A DNA stretch of 64,000 nt from Pseudoalteromonas peptidolytica (GTDB lineage: Bacteria; Pseudomonadota; Gammaproteobacteria; Enterobacterales; Alteromonadaceae): assembly GCF_012641745.1 (NCBI RefSeq), contig NZ_WEHZ01000005.1, forward strand, positions 124,001-188,000, in the 5' to 3' direction. The notes under the pieces are model-generated. The model made no database searches and was not told the DNA's origin. It was given only the letters and a program-made list of their open reading frames with translations. Of the stretch, positions 1-9,235 are shown piece after piece (position 1 is the first letter of the stretch; each line of letters begins with the position of its first letter). The translations under genes were made by a program, and so were the position numbers.

Positions 1-553
1 CATCACCATTCTTAGAATCTAAGTTACCTGTGGGTTCATCCACCAGCAAAATACTTGGCTCGCCCGCAAGCGCTCTGGCAATAGCTACGCGCTGTTGCTG
101 ACCTCCTGATAATTGACTCGGTTTGTGATTGGCTCGGTGGGACATCTCTACTTGCGTTAACGCTCGTATCACGCGCTGTTCGATTTCTTGAGCTGTGAGA
201 ATTGGCTCTCGGTAGTGTAGCGGTAACGCAACATTGTCAAATACGGTTAACCCATCGAGCAGATTAAATGATTGAAATACGAAACCAATATGTAAATTCC
301 TCAGTTCTGCCTGAGTATCTGCATCGAGTGAACGGGTTTCAACACCTTGAATGCAATAGCTGCCTGAGGTGATCTCCTCTAGTAGCCCTAAAACACTGAG
401 TAACGTCGACTTACCCGAGCCGGATGGCCCTGTAATTGCGAGATAATCACCTGCTTTGATGTTTAGACTGATGTTACTAATCGCATGGGTTTCTACATCC
501 TGACCGTAGTATACCTTGCTTACTTGGTGCAATGCCAAAATTGTATTATCCAT
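1..553 (-). CDS. ABC transporter ATP-binding protein, MacB/LolD type (3' end outside window)
   Basis: This is the ATPase subunit of an inner-membrane ABC export system that works with a periplasmic adaptor. The visible 184 residues show Walker A (GPSGSGKST, about residues 42-50), the Q-loop (VFQSFNLLDGLT, about 92-103), the signature LSGGQQQR (148-155) and Walker B ILLVDEP (168-174) followed by TGNLDS. This is the pattern of the MacB/LolD/FtsE group. The ATG is at 553 and the C-terminal part runs off the left edge. It lies 11 bases downstream of the adaptor gene on the same strand, so the two form one operon, and the permease genes would be expected beyond position 1. The substrate cannot be told from the sequence. 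Confidence 0.9.
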   Translation of the reverse strand, partial: MDNTILALHQVSKVYYGQDVETHAISNISLNIKAGDYLAITGPSGSGKSTLLSVLGLLEEITSGSYCIQGVETRSLDADTQAELRNLHIGFVFQSFNLLDGLTVFDNVALPLHYREPILTAQEIEQRVIRALTQVEMSHRANHKPSQLSGGQQQRVAIARALAGEPSILLVDEPTGNLDSKNGD

Positions 554-564
554 TTGCTTTTCCT

Positions 565-1821
565 TTACCGATTGAGTGATGTAATTGTTATTTTTTTTAA
601 GTGTTGATGAGCTGACATATCTGACATCACCACTTGCTCACCGGCTGAGCCGCCTTCAAGTATTTCAATGGCATTGCCGGCTAGTTTACCAAACTTGAAA
701 CTTTTTTTGATGAGTACATTTTCTTGTTTATCTAAAACAAATAAGTCGCTATTGGATTGTGGAGACAGCCACGGTAATTGGGGGATTGAGAGCGCGTCCT
801 GTATCCTTGCAGTAAAGATTTTACCCTCGATGTTCAGCGCCGGACGCGCGTTACTTGGCAGTGCCCCCGTTAACGCCAGCTCAATGGCGATACGACCATC
901 TTGAACAACCGGTACAACACGATTCACCGTTGCAGCAACTTTACCGACAAAGGTATTGATCATCGCCGGCTGCCCTATCACTACCTCACTTGCCTCTCTT
1001 TCAGGTACTAACAAATCTGCCACCAGCAGACGTTCACTGCCCACCACCGCAAGAGTTTGCCCCGGTGTAATTGCTTGCCCTTGACTCACATTCACAGCTT
1101 GCAACATCCCTGCGATCCCAGCTTTGACGTTCAGTTGTTCCACTGCTTGTTTTGCTATGTCATGGCTCAGTTCATATTCTTTTAGCAACTCCCGCTCAAT
1201 CTCAATACTTCTAATATGTAGTGCTTGCATTTGTGTAAGTTGTTGCTCACTGAGTAAAACGCGGGTTTTTAGCTGTTCAAGAGTCAGGACGGAGCGCTTA
1301 TGATCAAGTTCTGAAACAATGCCTTGTTTCACTAACAGTCGCTCAGCTTGCTCTCGGAGTTTGGCACTCTCACACTCACTATGGAGCAGTGCTATTTGCC
1401 CTTGCAAGGTAAGTAATTCACTTTGCTGACTGAGCTTCAATGCGTCAACACTGGCGCGTTGCCTAGCAAGTGTTAACCGTTCACGCTGCAATCTTTGCGT
1501 CAGCTCAGGATTAATCAAGCGCATAATAACGGTATCTGGCTCCACTTTTGTGCCTGCAAGATACTCGACCGTGCTTACTTGAGCGGAAAATGTTGTGGTG
1601 ATTTCTCGGCTAAGTTTCGAACGTAATTTTCCATACCCAGAAACGCTATACTGTATCGAGCTTTTTTGAATTGGTGCAAAGGTAATCGTATTCGCATCAA
1701 GCTGATTATGCTCTTGAGATAGCAAAAAACTCAGTGCCACAAACACACTAAGCGTTATACCTAGCCACCGCCAAATGGGTGACTGACGAGAGGATTTATT
1801 GCGGCTGATTTTAATGTCCAT
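565..1821 (-). CDS. HlyD/MacA-family periplasmic adaptor (membrane fusion protein)
   Basis: About 418 residues. A single N-terminal membrane segment (around residues 17-34, WLGITLSVFVALSFLL) anchors the protein. It is followed by a lipoyl/barrel-sandwich half motif, a long alpha-helical hairpin rich in Leu/Gln/Glu (about residues 105-210), the second lipoyl half (GIAGMLQAVNVSQGQAITPGQ) and a beta-barrel. This order is typical of adaptors that join an inner-membrane ABC or RND pump to an outer-membrane channel. It is the first gene of the operon with the downstream ATPase. The start at 1821 was chosen because a sigma-54-like promoter overlaps the longer upstream start (1869); neither start has a strong ribosome-binding site. 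Confidence 0.82.
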   Translation of the reverse strand: MDIKISRNKSSRQSPIWRWLGITLSVFVALSFLLSQEHNQLDANTITFAPIQKSSIQYSVSGYGKLRSKLSREITTTFSAQVSTVEYLAGTKVEPDTVIMRLINPELTQRLQRERLTLARQRASVDALKLSQQSELLTLQGQIALLHSECESAKLREQAERLLVKQGIVSELDHKRSVLTLEQLKTRVLLSEQQLTQMQALHIRSIEIERELLKEYELSHDIAKQAVEQLNVKAGIAGMLQAVNVSQGQAITPGQTLAVVGSERLLVADLLVPEREASEVVIGQPAMINTFVGKVAATVNRVVPVVQDGRIAIELALTGALPSNARPALNIEGKIFTARIQDALSIPQLPWLSPQSNSDLFVLDKQENVLIKKSFKFGKLAGNAIEILEGGSAGEQVVMSDMSAHQHLKKITITSLNR

Positions 1822-1852
1822 AGTGTTATCGCACTGTTTTTTGATTTCATAA

Positions 1853-1868
1853 AGCGAACACCATGCCA
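1853..1868 (-). promoter_or_regulatory. Candidate sigma-54 (-24/-12) promoter for the efflux operon
   Basis: The minus strand reads TGGCATGGTGTTCGCT. This matches the sigma-54 consensus TGGCACG-N4-TTGCW at 14 of 16 definable positions, with the invariant GG and GC separated by exactly 10 bases. Transcription would start about 12 bases downstream, just ahead of the ATG at 1821. An enhancer-binding regulator would be needed; none is in the window. Confidence 0.45.
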
Positions 1869-2058
1869 AAAGTAACCTGTTGATATATAGTCAATTTAAC
1901 AGTCTCCTTTTCGTTTACTCTCCCAATAATGGGACAATATTCAACAGCGCTGGGACAAGCATGTAGTGCGCGTCGCCAAAGTCTGTAGTTTGTGATTGCA
2001 GTTGCTAATTTTTTGAGCTAAGTTAGTCCCTGATACATTAACGAAGGAAAGTAATAAA

Positions 2059-2466
2059 ATGCACCGCTTACTCATCTGCTCTGTTAGTGCAGTACTGGCG
2101 CTTTCAGGCTGTAATTCAACTCCACATAACGACACACCCGCTGATAAAAACCTGACTGTTGGTGTGGTTCAAAAAGAAATCAAAAATGGCCTTCCGGCCA
2201 GTGACGTCGCTATTGCATTAGGCAGCCCTAATATTGTCAAGACCGATCCTGATGGCAAAGAAGTGTGGATCTATGACAAATTTACCAAAGAGCAAGTGTT
2301 TCAAACGAACTCGGGAACATTGGGCTACTTTTCAGGGAATGGCGGTGGCATAGTGTCAACGGGCTATGACAAAAGTAAGGTTAGTACTAAGACGCTCACG
2401 GTTGTCATCAAGTTTGATAAGAGAGATACAGTCGAAAAAGTAGCGTATCATACCAGTTCGTTCTAG
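2059..2466 (+). CDS. Small lipoprotein with SmpA/OmlA (BamE)-like fold
   Basis: 135 residues with a lipoprotein signal peptide and lipobox (LSGC, cysteine near residue 18). The mature part carries the SmpA/OmlA-like pattern in which an 'ALGSPNIV' helix turn is followed by 'DGKEVWIYDKF', then a glycine/serine-rich loop and a final beta strand (TLTVVIKFDKRDTVEKV). A ribosome-binding site AAGGAAA precedes the ATG. It is followed after 12 bases by a second lipoprotein gene, and both end at one terminator, so they are probably a two-gene operon. It is not BamE itself, since the length and context differ; the role is unknown. Confidence 0.75.
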   Translation: MHRLLICSVSAVLALSGCNSTPHNDTPADKNLTVGVVQKEIKNGLPASDVAIALGSPNIVKTDPDGKEVWIYDKFTKEQVFQTNSGTLGYFSGNGGGIVSTGYDKSKVSTKTLTVVIKFDKRDTVEKVAYHTSSF

Positions 2467-2478
2467 GAGCAATAATCA

Positions 2479-3018
2479 ATGAACGCCCTAGTAACAGCAA
2501 CCGTTAAAGGTGTCGTACTTGCGACAACACTGCTTATGCTGAGTGGATGTAAAAGTTCCGCGCCACAAATGTCAACGATGGAAGTGCGTAGCTTACAAAC
2601 CAAAGAATATAGCGATGCAGAGTCTATTTTGGTTTACCGTGCACTTGTCAACGCACTGCTGGATAGAGAGTTTACTATCAGTGCGTCAGACTCATCTTCA
2701 GGTGTGCTAATAGCAAATTACTCCACCACCCAAACCAATACCACCGAAGCGGTCACCAAAGCACTGGCAACCTATTTCACCCTCGGCTTAAACTGGATAT
2801 TTGGTGACAACAACATGGATGATATACTTACTGTTGATGTCTCTGCCAATGTTGCCCCAATAAAAAGCGGTAGTCGACTTAGGATTAATGCGGTGGCTAA
2901 ACGCCTAAATAGCGATGGTGAAATCGTCGAGTCGCAAATGATAGTCGACCCTAATTATTATCAGGGTATCTTTGAACAAATAGAAAAGTCGGTGTTCTTA
3001 GAGCAAAACATCAACTAA
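2479..3018 (+). CDS. Putative lipoprotein of unknown function
   Basis: 179 residues. The signal peptide ends in the lipobox LSGC (cysteine near residue 24), so the protein should be lipid-anchored in the envelope. The mature region has a mixed alpha/beta pattern (AESILVYRALVNALLDREFTI; DDILTVDVSANVAPI; GSRLRINAVAKRL), resembling small outer-membrane lipoproteins with one compact domain. The ribosome-binding site AGGAG is 8 bases before the ATG. It is the second gene of an operon with the upstream small lipoprotein. I do not recognise a named family. Confidence 0.72.
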   Translation: MNALVTATVKGVVLATTLLMLSGCKSSAPQMSTMEVRSLQTKEYSDAESILVYRALVNALLDREFTISASDSSSGVLIANYSTTQTNTTEAVTKALATYFTLGLNWIFGDNNMDDILTVDVSANVAPIKSGSRLRINAVAKRLNSDGEIVESQMIVDPNYYQGIFEQIEKSVFLEQNIN

Positions 3019-3022
3019 ACCC

Positions 3023-3050
3023 AAAAGCTGAGCCTACTACTCAGCTTTTT
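3023..3050 (+). terminator. Rho-independent terminator of the lipoprotein operon
   Basis: An AAAGCTGAG / CTCAGCTTT stem with a 7-base loop is followed by a T run, 5 bases after the stop of the second lipoprotein gene. Confidence 0.8.
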
Positions 3051-3099
3051 GATACCCTTTACGTTACTGCGTTCTGATCTTTAAGCAAAGCTTACATTA

Positions 3100-3259
3100 T
3101 ACCAATTCGCTTAATTAAGTGGTCTATTTTGAGGCGAGAAAATCTTGTCGATAACGAGGCAAAAATTTTGCTATTTAGTTGTTCTAAATGAGAAATTTTT
3201 AACGCTGTTAGCGTCAGATTTACTCCTTCAAATTGAGCAAGTATTAAGTCAAATTGGTA
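3100..3259 (+). repeat. Dispersed 160-base intergenic repeat, copy 1
   Basis: The copy starts TACCAATT and ends AAATTGGTA, so the ends are inverted repeats. The core holds 'GGTCTATTTTGAGGCGAG', 'GCTATTTAGTTGTTCTAAAT' and 'ACGCTGTTAGCGT'. It is nearly identical to the copies at 4423, 20726 (inverted) and 61321. It lies between convergent genes, the lipoprotein operon and the coiled-coil membrane protein. Confidence 0.9.
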
Positions 3260-3265
3260 TTATGC

Positions 3266-4387
3266 TCATGAAGCAGTGCGATGATATCGCCAAATTCCCT
3301 TAAAGGCTTTACTCGCTAAATAGAAAAATAACAGTGGCATGAGTACTAATTTTAATATTAGTAGCGAAACCACATTCAAAAAATCAATAAATAAAGACTC
3401 TGCGGCATTAAGCATATCGGTAATTCCACCAGATACCGCTTTAATTGCTCGACTGAGTGTGCCTTCTGTATCACCTTGAAGCTGCTCATTTAATTCATTA
3501 ATAGCTTGTTGATGTTGGTCTTTCTCTCTATTAATGAGTGCGATTTGGTTATCTAGCTTTGCCTTTTTACTGTCTAGTTGTTGCTGCTTCTCTATAAGTG
3601 GCTTAGCTTCTTCACTTTTAGTAAATGTTAGCCACTGTGACAAACTGCGATTAGCTTGCGCTGCTTCAATGTCTTTTGATAGTGCTTGAAGTTGTGCGCT
3701 GAGCTCAGTCGCTTCACCGTGCAGCTGAACTTGTTGATTGGTTAGTTGTTCAATATGCCCACGATGTGTTTGTTTTTGCTCAGTGACCTTGGACTTTAAC
3801 CTAGCACTTTGGCTGCTGGTCTGCGTCGCCTGTGATTGAAATACATCAACACTACTAGAGACAACTTGGTTTTGTTTATCTATTTCATTATCTAACAACA
3901 ACTGACTGGTGACGCCTGTCGATAAAATAACGAAAGGTACTAAAAACCGGATCAATATCATAGTCGCTAGTATTTTAGTTCGCACATGTTGCCAAAGCCC
4001 CATGTACGAGCACACTATGTAACCAACCACGGTTACCGTAAACGCGATACTAAACATAACATGGGTTGAAATAGAGTATAGAATTCGTTGAATAAACAGT
4101 GAGCCTATCGCCAGCTGCATTACATTAGATATGTATTCTGCTAAGTCATTGATAGGATCGAGCAACTGAGCTGGCTGAATACTCGCTACGCCTATGCCGA
4201 GTTCTGCCGATTGCAGCAAAGAAATCGCACCATTCACGGTACGAGCAGAAGCATAGACCAATGAAGACTGAAGTAACGCTTCGTCAATAAACGCCATCAT
4301 CGCAGCGTTAAATGGCGGCAGCCAACTGGCCAACACCAGCATTATTAACAATAAAAAAATAACTAGCTGCCTGCTTTTTATTTGCAT
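3266..4387 (-). CDS. Membrane protein with central coiled coil, unknown function
   Basis: 373 residues. There is a hydrophobic N-terminal segment (residues 7-25), two further membrane segments around residues 110-135 and 140-165, a long polar coiled coil (about residues 180-300, rich in Gln/Lys/Glu and QQQLDSKKAKL-type heptads), and a hydrophobic C-terminal segment (about 330-360). The strong ribosome-binding site GGGGGAG lies before the ATG at 4387. It stands alone, flanked on both sides by dispersed repeats, with no operon partner. The topology suggests an inner-membrane protein with a periplasmic or cytoplasmic helical hairpin. I do not recognise the family. Confidence 0.7.
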   Translation of the reverse strand: MQIKSRQLVIFLLLIMLVLASWLPPFNAAMMAFIDEALLQSSLVYASARTVNGAISLLQSAELGIGVASIQPAQLLDPINDLAEYISNVMQLAIGSLFIQRILYSISTHVMFSIAFTVTVVGYIVCSYMGLWQHVRTKILATMILIRFLVPFVILSTGVTSQLLLDNEIDKQNQVVSSSVDVFQSQATQTSSQSARLKSKVTEQKQTHRGHIEQLTNQQVQLHGEATELSAQLQALSKDIEAAQANRSLSQWLTFTKSEEAKPLIEKQQQLDSKKAKLDNQIALINREKDQHQQAINELNEQLQGDTEGTLSRAIKAVSGGITDMLNAAESLFIDFLNVVSLLILKLVLMPLLFFYLASKAFKGIWRYHRTAS

Positions 4388-4422
4388 CTATTTCTCCCCC
4401 TCAACTATAGCCACGCGTTTTA

Positions 4423-4582
4423 TACCAATTTTCTTAATTAAGTGGTCTATTTTGAGGCGAGAAAATCTTGTCGATAACTAGGCAAAAATTTTGCTATTTA
4501 GTTGTTCTAAATGAGAAATTTTTAACGCTGTCAGCGTCAGATTGACTCCTTCAAATTGAGCAAGTATTAAGTCAAATTGGTA
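4423..4582 (+). repeat. Dispersed 160-base intergenic repeat, copy 2
   Basis: Same family and orientation as the copy at 3100, differing at only a few bases, so these two copies bracket the coiled-coil membrane protein gene. It accounts for half of the 384-base gene-free stretch 4388-4771. I see no gene or clear signal in the remainder, 4583-4771. Confidence 0.9.
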
Positions 4583-4771
4583 TTACATCAAGCTTAACGA
4601 GTAACCGCGTTTGTTGCGAGCGAAGTTTTCCGATAGACTTAAATACAAAGCAGGCCATTTTCAATCATGTCTAATACTTCTGCATAAAAGCTAGATATAA
4701 GCCTCTTTACAGCATTAATTTGTGCAGACAAGAACAAGATGGAGTTTTTCCTACCACTCGCCTTTCGTCAA

Positions 4772-7282
4772 CTAATGAGATTTAGGTTTTATCGAGCGAC
4801 CAGGCTTTTCTTCTAGCGGCTTATCTGGCCAACGGTGCTTGGGGTATCGGCCACGCATCTCTTTAGCTACATCAAAGTAAGAGGTGCGCCAAAAATTTCC
4901 TAAGTCACTGGTAGTTTGAATAGGCCTTTTGGCTGGCGACAATAATTCGAAGCGTACCGCAACCTTACCACCAGCCAACATGGGTGACTCTAGCTGTCCA
5001 AACATTTCTTGCAGCACCACGGACACCGTCGGACCTTGATGCTCGTCGTAGCGGATCAAGACACGTTTTTCACTGGGTGTAATATAAAATTCGGGAGCCT
5101 GTGACGCTAATTGTTGCTGTTGATCCCACGTCAGTGTTGCCTGTAGCAAATTAAAGATGTCCAATTGTTTTAATTGCTTAATAGTATTCACACCGCTGAG
5201 ATAAGGCAGCAACCACGTATCTAACTGCGCGATTAAATGGGCTTCTGAGATACACGGAAATTCATCCACATGTTCGCCAAGCCATTTCGCTCGTGCAAGC
5301 CAAGCTTGACTTTTTGCGGACCAGTTTAATAGCCCAAGTCCTTGTGAAGTTAAAATATCCTTCACACATGACTCAAATTCACAAGCAGGGATCTGACTTA
5401 GGTTTTGTTCTTTTAAGATAAGTGCCTGGTAACATAGACGGCGACGCCCAAGTATCGCTTCTTTTTTATTGTCTAGCTGATAATGGGTTTCCTCGCTTAA
5501 CTGCGAGGCTAACTGTTCAAGGAGTAGGCTCTGGCTCACCGCACAAGCCAGATATACTAGGCCATCTTTGTTTTTCCCATCCACATCACATACCACTAAA
5601 TATTCCTCACCTTGCAGCGTATCTGCTTCGCGTAGCGTTACGCCTCTACCATTGGCAAGTAAATAACGATTGTCACCGTGAGCACGCTTTTGCGCAGCGC
5701 GATCAACAAAGGCATGCAGCAGCAAACTAGCAGTATGGTTATGTATATCAGTAAGTGAGAGGCGTTCGATGTTTAACACAATGCCCAGCTTTTTAGCAAA
5801 AGACTTGGCTAAAGTAAGTACAACTTCAGTGGTCGCACGATGTAGGCGGTAAGCACTAGTGGCGGCCTTTTTGTCTTTACTATACTCAACTAATGCCAAC
5901 AATCGCCGAGCAATATCACTGTTTTTGGCTTGTATTTGAATATCTCGTTCACTTAACATCGCCGCTAACAAGCAAGCAATTTGCTGTTCTTGTAATGTGC
6001 TACTTTGCAATAGCATGCTTGCCAACCTTGGCGCAACCCCCAGCGCCAATGCCATTTGCCCAGCGGTTAAAATTTTATTTTGTTCATCAACGAGGTTTAG
6101 CGCGTGATTAAGTTGACGGGCAACCGTAAAGTGTCGTTCTGGCGGTGCACTTAGCCAATTAGCATCTTGGTATTGCGTTATACCCCAAGCACTTAACTCC
6201 AACGCTAGCGAGCAAAGATCGGTGGTCGTTATCTCTTCTGGCTGAAAGTCACCCAAGGTATTGTGCGCACTTTCTTGCCATAAACGTAAACAGTACCCTG
6301 GCTGTAAACGTCCTGCTCGTCCTGCCCTCTGAGTGGCAGAAGCTTTAGATATCATTACCGTATCCAACCGAGAGAGGCCACTTTTCACATCATAAGTCAG
6401 ACGCTTTTCAAGTCCTGAGTCAATCACACCCGTGATCCCTTCTATGGTCAGACTGGTTTCAGCAATATTTGTGGCAAAAATTACGCGTCTCACCGCGGCA
6501 CTTTGTTTGCTCAATACTTTCTCTTGCTCTGCCAATGGTAAACCACCGTATAGCGGCAAGCATATAATGTCCTCTCCAAGTGTGGCTTTGCAGGCTTCTA
6601 TACAGCGTACAATCTCTCCTTGACCTGGGAGAAACACCAAAATATCGCCACTCTCTTGCACCCTAAGTACCTGTTGCAATGCACGCAGAACATGATCAGA
6701 CAAATACTGCGACGGTTTACCAAAATAGGCGACGTCAACGGGGTAAGTTTTTCCTGGACACGTCAGTATCGGGGCATCATCGAGATAGCGAGATAACAGT
6801 GCGGTATCTATGGTTGCCGACATGACTAGCAGCTTTAGGTCATCTCTGTAAGCTTGTTGTACTTCATATGCCAGCATCAACGCTAAGTCAGCATGAATAG
6901 AGCGCTCATGAAATTCATCAAAAATAATCAAGCCAACATCCACCAGCTCAGGATCCGCTTGCAAACGGCGTGTTAATACCCCTTCAGTGACTATCTCTAA
7001 CCGTGTTTTAGCCGACAGACGTTTTTCGTTGCGAATTTGGTAACCCACCCGCTCACCAACGGTTTCTCCTAGCTGCTTTGCTAAATAATGCGCAATAGAT
7101 TTAGCCGCAACTCGACGTGGCTCTAGCATGATAATTTTTTTATCACCGAATAAGCCTGTCTGTAATAATCGCAGCGGTACTAGGGTAGATTTACCTGCAC
7201 CCGGCTCCGCTTGTAATACCAAACGACTATCTGAGGCAAGTGTTGAAATAATATCGGGAATAACAGCTTCTATGGGTAACAA
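4772..7282 (-). CDS. hrpB: ATP-dependent RNA helicase HrpB
   Basis: 836 residues, the usual HrpB length. Helicase motifs are in order: Walker A (AEPGAGKST, residues 25-33), PRRVAA (55-60), DEFH box (122-125), SAT (LLVMSATID, about 152-160), and QRAGRAGR (motif VI). The C-terminal HrpB domain ends near 'FWRTSYFDVAKEMRGRYPKHRWPD', a family hallmark. It acts on RNA in the cytoplasm; its precise substrate in bacteria is unsettled. The apparent start at 7282 is a TTG, and the only upstream in-frame codons before a stop offer no ATG, so a rare start is likely. It is a monocistronic gene. Confidence 0.95.
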   Translation of the reverse strand: MLPIEAVIPDIISTLASDSRLVLQAEPGAGKSTLVPLRLLQTGLFGDKKIIMLEPRRVAAKSIAHYLAKQLGETVGERVGYQIRNEKRLSAKTRLEIVTEGVLTRRLQADPELVDVGLIIFDEFHERSIHADLALMLAYEVQQAYRDDLKLLVMSATIDTALLSRYLDDAPILTCPGKTYPVDVAYFGKPSQYLSDHVLRALQQVLRVQESGDILVFLPGQGEIVRCIEACKATLGEDIICLPLYGGLPLAEQEKVLSKQSAAVRRVIFATNIAETSLTIEGITGVIDSGLEKRLTYDVKSGLSRLDTVMISKASATQRAGRAGRLQPGYCLRLWQESAHNTLGDFQPEEITTTDLCSLALELSAWGITQYQDANWLSAPPERHFTVARQLNHALNLVDEQNKILTAGQMALALGVAPRLASMLLQSSTLQEQQIACLLAAMLSERDIQIQAKNSDIARRLLALVEYSKDKKAATSAYRLHRATTEVVLTLAKSFAKKLGIVLNIERLSLTDIHNHTASLLLHAFVDRAAQKRAHGDNRYLLANGRGVTLREADTLQGEEYLVVCDVDGKNKDGLVYLACAVSQSLLLEQLASQLSEETHYQLDNKKEAILGRRRLCYQALILKEQNLSQIPACEFESCVKDILTSQGLGLLNWSAKSQAWLARAKWLGEHVDEFPCISEAHLIAQLDTWLLPYLSGVNTIKQLKQLDIFNLLQATLTWDQQQQLASQAPEFYITPSEKRVLIRYDEHQGPTVSVVLQEMFGQLESPMLAGGKVAVRFELLSPAKRPIQTTSDLGNFWRTSYFDVAKEMRGRYPKHRWPDKPLEEKPGRSIKPKSH

Positions 7283-7366
7283 AACGGGTCGTACTTTTTA
7301 GGTTGTTTTACCCTACATAATACACTTAAATGGCGCCATAATGTATGCTATTGCCTGCACAGCTTG

Positions 7367-9235
7367 TTACCCCGCTTTTCGAGAATAGATAAGATCAGCA
7401 AGATTTGAGAGCGTGCTCAGTCTCCCTGTTTGTAAATACGTCTGTAGGTTATGTGCAAGTGGACTGCTGCCGCTAAGCGCCTCACCCTCTCCTGCTAAAA
7501 CACCGACCCACGCGTTTCTGCGCGATGCTTTTGCAAGATATAGCCCACCATCAGCCAATTCTAGTACGTGCTCCCAGCCAAGCTTTTCAGGCTCACTAGG
7601 GTAAAAAGGAAAAGGAGCGAAGCCGATTGAGCAAGTACAATTGATAACTTGGTCATTGACGATAAAAGGGTAAATTTCCACTTGCCGCCTGATCCGCTCC
7701 ATCACTTCCTGTGCTGCCACATAGTCTAAATCAGGCATCACCAACAAAAACTCTTCTCCACCCCAGCGAACTATCGTGTCTGACTCACGGGTGCACTGCT
7801 TTAAAATTTCAGAAAAATCTTGTAAAACTATATCACCAGCGGCATGACCAAAAGTGTCATTGATCCCCTTAAAGTGATCAATATCTACAATCACAAAAAT
7901 AAGATCTGCACTGCCTTTTGGCTGCGCACCGTGCCAAACTTGACGGCATGCTTCAATTTTACTGTCAATCACACTAAAAAAATGATGGCGATTATTAAGT
8001 CCTGTCAGGCTGTCTGTAAAGCTCAAGGTTTGCAGGCGTTTGTTGCGCTCAGCAAGCTCTTCTGTTCGTGCTGTGACTTGGCTTTCAAGTCGTTTGGTGT
8101 ACTGCCTATTTTGCCAGCGCCAATAAATCACGGTGATAAGCGTAAAGGTAAGTAGTGCAATTAACAGCCAACGCTGCTGATTGAGCCTTGCATTCTCAAT
8201 CTGCTGTTGGTGAGCAATAATAAGCTTTGCCTGCTGAGCATTATCACGCTCAAGTGCATCAAGCGCTTGTTGTTGCTGCGCAAGCGAATACTGCGCTTCG
8301 AGTTTCAAAAGTTTGCTATTACGCTTTTGCAAATTTAACGACTTTTCAGTCACAGTATATCGCTTTAGGTATCGATGCGCTTGTTGATAGTTACCTTGCT
8401 GGGCATACGCTGCCGCTAATATCCATTGAAGCTGAGACTGAAACAGCAAAAATCGCGTACCTAATGTGATTTCTAATCCCTGTTGAGCAAGTGTTATCGC
8501 ATCTTGATATTCACCGGCTTGTAACGCGATCCGCGCTCGCTGCACCGCAGCCATAATGCGCATCCGCTGATTCTTCATCAGGTAGTTTTGTTCATCCAAC
8601 TTTTGGATAATTGCTCTTGCTTGTGGGTACTTACCGAGCTGCAAATACGCCCATGAACGCGTTAAGCTTAACTGTGCGATAGTTTCTTGACGAACAGAGG
8701 AAGCTAACGGCGTGGCTGCGGTTTTAAGTGCCAATCGATATGCGCCTTTATCCATATATAGGCGTGCTTGCCAGAGCATAATCTCAGCATGTATCTGCGC
8801 GTTATCGTCAATTGTTTCTATCAATTGTAACGCTTTGTCTAAATACCGCTGTGCAAGATCAAAACTTTCAAGGTCGATATCTAGATGTGCAATGGCAAGA
8901 TAAGTCGTGGCCTTAAGCATAGTGTTAGCTTCAGATCCAGCGAGTTGCAAAGCTTGTTGATGCAGATCCAGCCCAGCTTCAAACTCACCAAAGTGTTGCA
9001 CTACACTCCCCTCAAGCAATAGGGTTTTAATTTGCAATTCTTTATCACCCTGCCCTCGTGCTTGCTCTTTGAGGGCACGAATACTGGGCAATAGCGACAA
9101 ATCATAGTCTTCTTCCACTGAAAGTAGCAAAGCATCGTACATCTGCTGCATGTGTGCTTTAGATTCATAAGCCAACGTACCAAAGGACGGCAAAAGTGCA
9201 AAAACGACACCAAACACCATAAGCAAAAATTGCAT
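7367..9235 (-). CDS. TPR-containing membrane diguanylate cyclase (GGDEF)
   Basis: 622 residues. A signal peptide or N-terminal anchor is followed by roughly six TPR-like helical hairpins in the periplasm (about residues 30-320), a coiled segment, one membrane span (WLLIALLTFTLITVIYW, about 355-372) and a cytoplasmic GGDEF domain. The active-site signature is GGEEF, preceded five residues earlier by RESD, an intact inhibitory I-site. It should therefore make cyclic-di-GMP. The start at 9235 overlaps the stop of the upstream solute-binding gene (TGATG) and has GAGGTAG upstream, so the two proteins are translationally coupled. A sensor pair is likely, with the binding protein presenting a ligand to the TPR domain. 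Confidence 0.9.
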   Translation of the reverse strand: MQFLLMVFGVVFALLPSFGTLAYESKAHMQQMYDALLLSVEEDYDLSLLPSIRALKEQARGQGDKELQIKTLLLEGSVVQHFGEFEAGLDLHQQALQLAGSEANTMLKATTYLAIAHLDIDLESFDLAQRYLDKALQLIETIDDNAQIHAEIMLWQARLYMDKGAYRLALKTAATPLASSVRQETIAQLSLTRSWAYLQLGKYPQARAIIQKLDEQNYLMKNQRMRIMAAVQRARIALQAGEYQDAITLAQQGLEITLGTRFLLFQSQLQWILAAAYAQQGNYQQAHRYLKRYTVTEKSLNLQKRNSKLLKLEAQYSLAQQQQALDALERDNAQQAKLIIAHQQQIENARLNQQRWLLIALLTFTLITVIYWRWQNRQYTKRLESQVTARTEELAERNKRLQTLSFTDSLTGLNNRHHFFSVIDSKIEACRQVWHGAQPKGSADLIFVIVDIDHFKGINDTFGHAAGDIVLQDFSEILKQCTRESDTIVRWGGEEFLLVMPDLDYVAAQEVMERIRRQVEIYPFIVNDQVINCTCSIGFAPFPFYPSEPEKLGWEHVLELADGGLYLAKASRRNAWVGVLAGEGEALSGSSPLAHNLQTYLQTGRLSTLSNLADLIYSRKAG

